From PVC group bacterium (lineage in GTDB: Bacteria; Verrucomicrobiota; Kiritimatiellia; SS1-B-03-39; PXDE01), in assembly GCA_003566475.1 (NCBI GenBank), contig PXDE01000191.1:1-27829 (forward strand): a stretch of 27,829 bases of DNA. The letters are read 5' to 3'. Shown piece after piece: positions 22,733-27,829 of this stretch (its first letter is position 1; each line of letters begins with the position of its first letter). A program made the translations under genes and the position numbers. The notes beneath the pieces were generated by a model. It was not told the origin of the DNA, ran no database searches, and saw only the letters and a list, made by a program, of their open reading frames with translations.

Positions 22733-24100
22733 ATGTCGTCTGTGGAGGAGACCATCGCGGCGGTTGTGACGGCGCCCGGAACCGGCGGGGTGGCCATCGT
22801 GCGCCTCTCCGGACCCGACGCCCTTACGATTGCCGACGCCATGTTCCAAGGCCGAGGCCCCTCCCCGTCCAAACGGCGGCCAGGAACCTTCACTTTCGGC
22901 CATGTGACAGATTCTGACGGGTCGTCACTAGACGACGTTCTGTGCCTTGTCTTTCGGGCGCCCCGAAGTTTCACCGGCGAGGATGCGGTGGAATTCCAGG
23001 GGCATGGTGGCGCGGTGGCCAGCCGCCGCGTGCTCGCCCGCGCTCTGGATCTCGGGGCCCGAATGGCCGAGCCGGGAGAGTTCAGTCGTCGCGCCTTCCT
23101 CAATGGCCGCATGGATCTCACCCAGGCCGAAGCGGTGGCCGACCTCATTCACGCCCGCTCCGACCGCGCCGCCACCCTCGCGGTGGATCAGCTCGAGGGA
23201 CAGCTCCGGACGGTTATCGACCGCCTGTACGACCGGCTGGTCGGGATCTGCGCCGACCTCGAGGCCACCCTCGACTTTCCGGAGGACGAGCTGCCCGAGC
23301 CGGTGTTCAGGGACATCCTGGCCCGGCTCGACGATCTGGAGGCGGAGATCACGCGACTATGTTCCACGTGGAACGAAGGCCATCGCCTGCGCGAAGGCGC
23401 CCGGGTGGTGATCTCCGGCCGGCCCAACGTGGGCAAGTCCACCCTGATGAACGCCCTGCTGGGCCGGGACCGCGCCATCGTGTCGCCTCACGAAGGCACC
23501 ACCCGCGACCTCCTGGAGGAGACGCTGGTGGTGGGGGGCGTTCCGGTCCGCCTGGTCGACACCGCCGGCCTGCGCGACACCGCCTGCGAGATCGAGCGCG
23601 AGGGCGTGACCCGGGCCCGCCGGGCCGGCGACCAGGCCGACCTCCGGATCCTGGTGCTGGATGCCACGCGCGATCCCACCGCCGAGGAACGGGCGGCCCT
23701 GACCGCGCTGCGCCCGGATCGGGATCTCGCGGTCTGGAACAAGGTGGATGCCGGTACCCCCGCCGAAGGTTTCGGGACCGCCGCCATCCCGCTCTCCGCC
23801 CGTACGGGCGAAGGCCTCGGGGTGCTGTTATCCGCTATGGAACAACGCCTTACGGAGGGCTTCGACCCCCAGGAGTCCCACCATGTGGCCGTCTCGGAGC
23901 GCCACCGGACCCTTCTGGATCAGGCCCGCGCGGTTCTCATCCGCGCCCGCGCCCAGCTCGCCGAGGATCCGGTGGCCCACAGCGTCCCCGCCGCCGACGA
24001 CCTGCGGGAGGCCGCCGAACGCCTGGCCCGGATCACCGGGCGCTCCTACCACGAGGATCTTCTGGATTCGATCTTCGCCCGCTTCTGCATCGGGAAATAG
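22733..24100 (+). CDS. mnmE: tRNA uridine-5-carboxymethylaminomethyl(34) synthesis GTPase MnmE
   Basis: With MnmG installs the cmnm5/nm5 group on wobble U34 of several tRNAs. The 455-residue product has the N-terminal formyl-THF-binding domain (TIAAVVTAPGTGGVAIVRLSG; MAEPGEFSRRAFLNGRMDLTQAEAV), a helical domain interrupted by a G domain (GRPNVGKSTLMNALLG as G1, TTRD, DTAGLRD as G3, NKVD as G4), and the C-terminal DLLDSIFARFCIGK with the conserved FCIGK end. The start ATG at 22733 gives a normal N-terminus; the frame is open upstream only through the repeat array. No clear ribosome site is seen. Codons 210-214 (CSTWN), just before the G domain, are encoded by a parS-like site. mnmG follows 52 bases later. 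Confidence 0.97.
   Translation: MSSVEETIAAVVTAPGTGGVAIVRLSGPDALTIADAMFQGRGPSPSKRRPGTFTFGHVTDSDGSSLDDVLCLVFRAPRSFTGEDAVEFQGHGGAVASRRVLARALDLGARMAEPGEFSRRAFLNGRMDLTQAEAVADLIHARSDRAATLAVDQLEGQLRTVIDRLYDRLVGICADLEATLDFPEDELPEPVFRDILARLDDLEAEITRLCSTWNEGHRLREGARVVISGRPNVGKSTLMNALLGRDRAIVSPHEGTTRDLLEETLVVGGVPVRLVDTAGLRDTACEIEREGVTRARRAGDQADLRILVLDATRDPTAEERAALTALRPDRDLAVWNKVDAGTPAEGFGTAAIPLSARTGEGLGVLLSAMEQRLTEGFDPQESHHVAVSERHRTLLDQARAVLIRARAQLAEDPVAHSVPAADDLREAAERLARITGRSYHEDLLDSIFARFCIGK
23360..23375 (+). promoter_or_regulatory. parS: parS-like ParB-binding site 1, inside mnmE
   Basis: TGTTCCACGTGGAACG contains the perfect 14-bp palindrome GTTCCACGTGGAAC, matching the parS consensus TGTTNCACGTGNAACA at all but the last base. 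It is identical in reverse complement to the site at 24859-24874. Confidence 0.8.
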
Positions 24101-24152
24101 CGGGAAGGCGGACCTCGCCCGCAGGCCCGGCCTGAGGTACCTTCGTCGCCCC

Positions 24153-26039
24153 ATGCCTTCATCCTCCCCACGCGTCCTGATCATCGGCGGCGGCCATGCC
24201 GGCTACGAAGCCGCCCTGGCGGCGGCGCGGATGGGCGTGCCCGCCGCGCTCATCAGCCTGGATCGGGCGGCCATCGGCCGGATGTCCTGCAACCCCAGCA
24301 TCGGGGGCATGGCCAAGAGCCATATCGTGTGCGAGCTGGACGCGCTGGGCGGCGAAATGGCCCGCAACGCCGATTTCACCGGGATCCAGTTCCGCACCCT
24401 CAACACCCGCAAGGGGCCGGCCGTCCAGGCGCACCGGGCCCAGTGCGACAAGTTCTTCTATCCCAAGAGGATACAGGCCGAGATCCGGCGCCAGCCCGGC
24501 CTGGAGGTGATCGAGGACGAGGCGGTGGATCTGGAGACCCGGAACGGTCGGCTGGTGGCGGCCCGGCTGGCCTCCGGCCGTCGGATGCCTGCCGCGGCGG
24601 TGGTGATCGCCTCCGGCACCTTCCTCCGCGGGCTCATCCACATCGGGGACCGGAGTTTCCCCGGCGGCCGCGCCGGGGAGCCGTCGGCCGAAAGCCTGTC
24701 CGGGGCCCTGGCCCGGTTCGGATTCCGCCTGGGCCGGCTCAAGACCGGCACCCCGCCCCGGCTTCACCGGGACTCCATCGATGTCGCGGCCATGGAGGTG
24801 CAGCCAGGGTTCGACCCGCCCCCGTTTTTCTCCCGGGAAGCCCGTGGCCTGTGGCGGACGTTCCACGTGGAACACGCGGACGATCCCTCCGCGTTCCCCG
24901 TGGAACATCTGGGCTCGGATCGCCTGCCCTGGCGCCCTGGAGCGGATCCGATGACCTGCTGGCTCACCCATACCACCGAGCGCACGCACGAGATCATCGA
25001 GGCGAATCTGGGCCACAGCGCCATGTATTCGGGCCGGATCGAGGGCACGGGCGTGCGCTACTGCCCCTCGATCGAGGACAAGATCGTGAAGTTCCGGGAT
25101 CAGCCCCGCCACCACGTCTTTGTGGAGCCGGAGGGCCGGAATCTGGTGGAAATCTACCCCAACGGCACCTCCAACAGCCTGCCCGAGCCGGTCCAGGTGG
25201 ACATGATCCGGTCCATCCCCGGGCTCGAACGGGCCGAGTTCATTCGCCCGGGCTACGCCATCGAGTACGACTACGTGGACCCGACCCAGCTCACGGCCAG
25301 TCTGGAGACCCGGGCGGTGGAGGGCCTGTTTCTGGCCGGTCAGATCAACGGCACCACCGGATACGAGGAGGCGGCGGGCCAGGGGTTTCTGGCCGGGGTC
25401 AATGCCGCGCGCAAGGCCCGGGGCGAGCCGCCCTGGGCCCTGAGCAGCCATGAGAGCTACATCGGCGTGCTCGTAGACGACCTGATCACCAAGGGCACCG
25501 AGGAGCCCTACCGGATGTTCACCTCCCGCGCCGAGCACCGCCTGGTTCTGCGCCAGGACAACGCCGCCTATCGCCTCCTGGACCACGCCCGCCAGCTCGG
25601 GATCGTGGCCCGGGACACCCTGGACGCGATTCAGCGGGAACGGACCGAGATTGCCGCGGAGGTCGCGCGTCTGGAGGGGGTGTACACCGAAGGCGGGGCC
25701 TCGCTGGCCCAGATGCTTCGCCGCCCCGACGCCTCCTATGCCCGGCTTCCGGGAGCGCGGGCCGACCTGTCGGACGCCGTTCGGAATCAGGTGGAGGTCG
25801 AGACGAAGTATGCGGGATATATCGCCCGCGAACGGGCCCAGATCGCCCGCCGGGCCCGCCTCGAGGATCAGACCATCCCGGCCTGGCTCGATTACGACCG
25901 GATCCCCGCGCTGCGCCACGAATCCCGGGAGAAGCTCAAGCGCCATCGTCCCGCCAGCCTCGGCCAGGCCGGCCGTATCTCCGGAGTCAATCCCGCCGAT
26001 ATCGCCATCCTTAGCGTGTGGATCAAACGCGGTCCATAG
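24153..26039 (+). CDS. mnmG: tRNA uridine-5-carboxymethylaminomethyl(34) synthesis enzyme MnmG
   Basis: FAD-dependent partner of MnmE in wobble-uridine modification. The 628-residue product starts with the FAD-binding VLIIGGGHAGYEAALAAARMG, followed by SCNPSIGGMAKSHIVCELDALGGEM, RKGPAVQAHRAQCD, VVIASGTFLRG, GRLKTGTPPR, GRIEGTGVRYCPSIEDKIVKF, LFLAGQINGTTGYEEAAGQG and the C-terminal YAGYIARE helical region. Compared with E. coli, the loop between PPFFS and TCWLTHT (about 228-267) is longer by roughly 28 residues. That extra loop contains FHVEH and FPVEH, encoded by two parS-like sites. ATG at 24153 is well placed although its ribosome site is weak. It probably shares a transcript with mnmE. rsmG-parA-parB, which often follow, are absent here. 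Confidence 0.97.
   Translation: MPSSSPRVLIIGGGHAGYEAALAAARMGVPAALISLDRAAIGRMSCNPSIGGMAKSHIVCELDALGGEMARNADFTGIQFRTLNTRKGPAVQAHRAQCDKFFYPKRIQAEIRRQPGLEVIEDEAVDLETRNGRLVAARLASGRRMPAAAVVIASGTFLRGLIHIGDRSFPGGRAGEPSAESLSGALARFGFRLGRLKTGTPPRLHRDSIDVAAMEVQPGFDPPPFFSREARGLWRTFHVEHADDPSAFPVEHLGSDRLPWRPGADPMTCWLTHTTERTHEIIEANLGHSAMYSGRIEGTGVRYCPSIEDKIVKFRDQPRHHVFVEPEGRNLVEIYPNGTSNSLPEPVQVDMIRSIPGLERAEFIRPGYAIEYDYVDPTQLTASLETRAVEGLFLAGQINGTTGYEEAAGQGFLAGVNAARKARGEPPWALSSHESYIGVLVDDLITKGTEEPYRMFTSRAEHRLVLRQDNAAYRLLDHARQLGIVARDTLDAIQRERTEIAAEVARLEGVYTEGGASLAQMLRRPDASYARLPGARADLSDAVRNQVEVETKYAGYIARERAQIARRARLEDQTIPAWLDYDRIPALRHESREKLKRHRPASLGQAGRISGVNPADIAILSVWIKRGP
24859..24874 (+). promoter_or_regulatory. 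parS: parS-like ParB-binding site 2, inside mnmG
   Basis: CGTTCCACGTGGAACA carries the same 14-bp perfect palindrome as the mnmE site, in opposite orientation of its flanking bases. It encodes TFHVEH (residues 236-241) in the extra loop of MnmG. Confidence 0.8.
24892..24907 (+). promoter_or_regulatory. parS: parS-like site 3 (one mismatch), inside mnmG
   Basis: CGTTCCCCGTGGAACA differs from site 2 by one base in the central CACGTG. It begins 33 bases after site 2, about three helical turns, so the two face the same side of the DNA. It encodes FPVEH (residues 248-252). Confidence 0.6.
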
Positions 26040-26076
26040 GCCTGGATTCGGCCGTTGACCCTGACCAGGCCTGCTG

Positions 26077-26094
26077 CGACCCCTCCGGGGGTCG
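26077..26094 (+). terminator. Hairpin downstream of mnmG, possible transcript end
   Basis: CGACCCC pairs with GGGGTCG (7 bp) around TCCG, 38 bases after the mnmG stop. No T-run follows, so an intrinsic terminator is uncertain; the position fits an mRNA 3' end. Confidence 0.4.
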
Positions 26095-26310
26095 GACGTT
26101 GAGGAGAACGGGGTCCGGGGGTGTCGCGTTGCTCGACTCCCGGCCAATCGCTTCGACCCCTTCCGCGTTCGCCCTTTGGGCTGCGGCGGGACGGGCCGGG
26201 GTCGAACGAGAGGCGCCATTTGTCCCTTTACGCCGCAACCAACTGCGCGATAACACGTTGCGACGCAAGTCGCCGCCGGCCCCAGCCGGGGCCTGTCCGC
26301 ACGCCTGCGG

Positions 26311-26394
26311 CCGCCCCTTCAGGGCGGATGGGGTGGGGGCGACGGTCCTGGGGTTCCACCCCAGACTGGGTTACGCGGCGGCGCCTTCAGCGCC
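26311..26394. repeat. Cluster of three short hairpins with similar loops
   Basis: CCGCCC-CTTCA-GGGCGG (26311-26327), CTGGGG-TTCCA-CCCCAG (26348-26364) and GGCGC-CTTCA-GCGCC (26380-26394) follow one another. All have 5-base pyrimidine-rich loops ending in A. The set looks like a mobile intergenic element; it does not fold as a tRNA. Confidence 0.6.
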
Positions 26395-26497
26395 CGGGCG
26401 GGTCCGACCCTTTCCTTTCTTAGGCATTCGGAGTTCGACATGAAATCGCGTGCCCCGACAAAGCGGCTTCGCAAAATCGTGTATATCGTCAGGTTCC

Positions 26498-26682
26498 GCG
26501 CATCCCGCATCGCGCATCCCGCATCGCCAGTCGTCACTGCTCTGAGACACGCTGAAGGATGCCGCTCTCCCTCGAAGACTCGGTCGAGCGGCCGCTACAG
26601 GGCGTTGGGCACTGCGGTGGCGTCTCATTGCCCCCCATCCGGCTGGCCCACCGGACCAGCGGCCGCCACTGCTCTGAGACAC
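26498..26682 (+). repeat. Dispersed composite intergenic repeat, copy C (diverged)
   Basis: GCATCCC/GCATCGCGC words occupy 26498-26526. The ATCCGGCTGGCCCA module is at 26637-26664, matching 27012-27039 at 26 of 28 bases. A 16-bp word CACTGCTCTGAGACAC flanks the interval at 26535-26550 and 26667-26682. The 28-nt hairpin core of copies A and B is absent. Confidence 0.7.
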
Positions 26683-26734
26683 CAATGCACGCCATGCCCC
26701 ACAAACCACTGCTCGCCAGCAGGATGTCCCCGAC

Positions 26735-26863
26735 GTGGCACGGTGCTTCCAGCCCGTGCCCGAGCGAGGCCGGATCCCGGCTCGACCATGGCCGGCGGAG
26801 GCGCTGTTCATGGACGGGCCGGGAGCAAACCTCGCTCGGCTCCGGGCTGGAAGCCCGGGCCAC
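26735..26863. repeat. Long imperfect inverted repeat
   Basis: The left arm 26735-26769 (GTGGCACGGTGCTTCCAGCC...GAGCGAGG) and right arm 26830-26863 are reverse complements over about 34 bases with a handful of mismatches. They enclose 60 bases. GCTTCCAGCCCG within each arm is the best conserved part. This may be a pair of REP-like units or the remnant of a small non-autonomous element. Confidence 0.7.
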
Positions 26864-26915
26864 GGGGCGCCGCCTGGCGGCGGCTTCACTTCGTCAATTT
26901 GCCTTCGTCAGCTTG

Positions 26916-26948
26916 CCCTACGTAGCTCCGCTGCGGAGCGTAGTAGGG
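26916..26948. repeat. Stem-loop with symmetric internal GTA/GTA loop
   Basis: CCCTAC-GTA-GCTCCG-CTG-CGGAGC-GTA-GTAGGG: two 6-bp stems separated by opposed GTA triplets, with a 3-base loop. Its architecture parallels the 28-nt core of repeat copies A and B, though the sequence differs. Confidence 0.65.
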
Positions 26949-26970
26949 TCAATCTTCGGTTTTCCCGAAT

Positions 26971-27055
26971 CGCGGATCGCGGATCCCGCATCGTCCCGTG
27001 TCTCACCCCATATCCGGCTGGCCCAACGGTCCAGCGGCCTCGACTGACCTCTGAC
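26971..27055 (+). repeat. Dispersed composite intergenic repeat, copy D
   Basis: CGGATCGCGGATCCCGCATCG-type words are followed by ATCCGGCTGGCCCAACGG (27012 on) and a CGACTGACCTCTGAC tail (27041-27055). The order of modules is the same as in copies A and B, without the 28-nt core. Confidence 0.7.
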
Positions 27056-27114
27056 TCGCGGGCGCTACCCGGCCCCAAGGGCTCTCGGCGCGGCAGAGGG
27101 GCCTCGGCCCCAAG

Positions 27115-27829
27115 TTACTCGTCGGTCAGCCAGCGGAACCGGAGCACCTGGGCCTCCCGGTGGCCGGCCGCGTTGGGGATGGGATCCATCCAGATCAGGG
27201 CCATGGCCTGGGCCCCCCCCATGCGGCGGCGGTTGCTGCGGGGGATTTGCCCGGAGACCCGGGACGGATCGCTGGCGTAGAGGCGGTGAACACCGCCCAG
27301 ATCATGCTGCCTGACGCTGGAGTACTGCTGTTCCGCCGCCGTGAAGATGAGGAAGGTGTTGCCGCGGAAGGCGGTGCGGTGCTCGAGGTGGCGGAGCAGG
27401 GCCTCGCGCTGGAGCTCGTTCGAGGACGGGAAGACGGAGTCGTCGAACAGCTCGGGGAAGGCCCCGAGCTGGCTCAGGGAGATGAACCGCCGCTGGGCGT
27501 TGCGGCCGATGATGGCCTGGGCCAGATCCAGCGCCTGGGCCTCGTCGAGGGTGTCGGCCCCGGCCTGGCCGGGGAACTCGTCCATGGGCAGGTCCAGCAG
27601 GGCGGCCGCGAGCACCTGGGCATAGGGCGTGTTCAGGTTCACCAGGGCCGCCCCGTCCTCCCGGGTCCGCCGGCCGGGGCCGGCGAGGGGGCGCACCGTG
27701 AAGTGGTCGTACACCTTGTGGTGGGCCCCCGCCCCGCTGGGGTCGTAGAGCTTCACCGTCTCGAACGGCGCGAAGCCCAGGTAGCCCAGCTCCGCCACCG
27801 AGTCCAGGGGCGCGTTGCGCACATGCATC
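27115..27829 (-). CDS. Large pilus-associated protein, C-terminal 237 residues (5' partial)
   Basis: The frame is open to the window edge, so the Met at 27828 is probably internal. Features seen: DSVAELGYLGFAPFETVKLYDP, VYDHFTVRP, ALVNLNTPYAQVLAAAL, FISLSQLGAFPELF, GNTFLIFTAAEQ and a closing AQAMALIWMDP...VLRFRWLTDE. I recognise this text style from large type IV pilus or prepilin-system proteins of Verrucomicrobia-like genomes; the NLNT segment recalls GspK/PilX-like proteins. No transmembrane segment or prepilin signal is in the visible part. A role in pilus or pseudopilus assembly, alongside the prepilin gene at 6474, is inferred. Confidence 0.6.
   Translation of the reverse strand, partial: MHVRNAPLDSVAELGYLGFAPFETVKLYDPSGAGAHHKVYDHFTVRPLAGPGRRTREDGAALVNLNTPYAQVLAAALLDLPMDEFPGQAGADTLDEAQALDLAQAIIGRNAQRRFISLSQLGAFPELFDDSVFPSSNELQREALLRHLEHRTAFRGNTFLIFTAAEQQYSSVRQHDLGGVHRLYASDPSRVSGQIPRSNRRRMGGAQAMALIWMDPIPNAAGHREAQVLRFRWLTDE

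Larger units (their letters stand above)
26040..27114. other. 1.1-kb non-coding, hairpin- and repeat-rich region between mnmG and the pilus gene
   Basis: No gene is supported. Open frames on both strands have biased Arg/Pro/Gly/Ala composition and run through inverted repeats. The region holds a hairpin after mnmG, a three-hairpin cluster, copies C and D of the dispersed repeat, a 16-bp direct repeat (26535-26550 and 26667-26682), a long imperfect inverted repeat and a further stem-loop; these are listed separately. Confidence 0.75.

Noticed and set aside
24834..24953. FHVEH/FPVEH as a conserved protein motif of MnmG
   Set aside because: The same 14-bp palindrome appears in mnmE in another frame, encoding CSTWN, so the conservation is at the DNA level.
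26311..26394. Three hairpins as a tRNA cloverleaf
   Set aside because: There is no acceptor stem pairing, no T-loop GTTCGA-type sequence in the right place, and stem spacing does not fit.
26735..27280. Long plus-strand open frame of about 180 residues
   Set aside because: It runs through inverted repeats and into the antisense of the pilus gene, with Arg/Pro/Ala-biased translation and no family resemblance.

Overview
This is a high-GC window from a Gram-negative bacterium. The Gram-negative call rests on a Kdo transferase (waaA) and a lipoprotein-type solute-binding protein. Three things point, as inference, to the PVC group (Verrucomicrobiota, Kiritimatiellota or Lentisphaerota): a prepilin with the GFTLIELLVVIAII leader, a large pilus-type protein at the right edge, and much repeat text between otherwise compact genes. 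I cannot place the organism more precisely.

Layout. 1-1011: the end of an unknown gene, then queD-rdgB (minus strand, translationally coupled). 1012-1547: repeat-filled spacer. 1548-4462: a divergent deoxyhexose pair, GH29 alpha-L-fucosidase (minus) and a rhamnulokinase-type FGGY kinase (plus). 4473-7109: glmS and a prepilin-like gene (minus), with a terminator hairpin between them. 7631-12493: a tightly overlapping plus-strand run, topA-xer-waaA; topA ends in an unusual triple repeat instead of zinc ribbons. 12494-14315: a perfect hairpin, a dispersed repeat, then a divergent overlapping pair (metal-dependent hydrolase and SAM methyltransferase). 14352-14974: a Phd-family antitoxin and PIN toxin with a promoter that predicts a leaderless mRNA. 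15068-18075: potB-potC-potD (minus, ATGA overlaps, no potA) followed by an internally deleted VOC gene. 18240-21791: an alkaline-phosphatase-superfamily protein, a BaiN-like flavoprotein and panC. 21788-22690: a decayed group II intron, then a 20-bp-period CTGTCCC array. 22733-26039: mnmE and mnmG. 26040-27114: about 1 kb of repeats and hairpins. 27115-27829: a pilus-associated protein running off the edge.

The most interesting signal is three parS-like ParB sites, two perfect and one with a single mismatch. One lies in mnmE and two lie 33 bp apart inside an extra loop of mnmG. Identical bases are read in different frames in the two genes, which argues for constraint on the DNA. mnmE-mnmG is a classical neighbour of rsmG-parA-parB and oriC, so this window may be origin-proximal, although rsmG-parAB do not follow directly.

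Other notable points are a composite dispersed repeat family in at least four places, one copy of which supplies the C-terminus of a gene; a group II intron reduced to about 650 bp that keeps an intact domain V; and the TopA repeats. All functional calls come from reading the translated sequence; no database search was possible.
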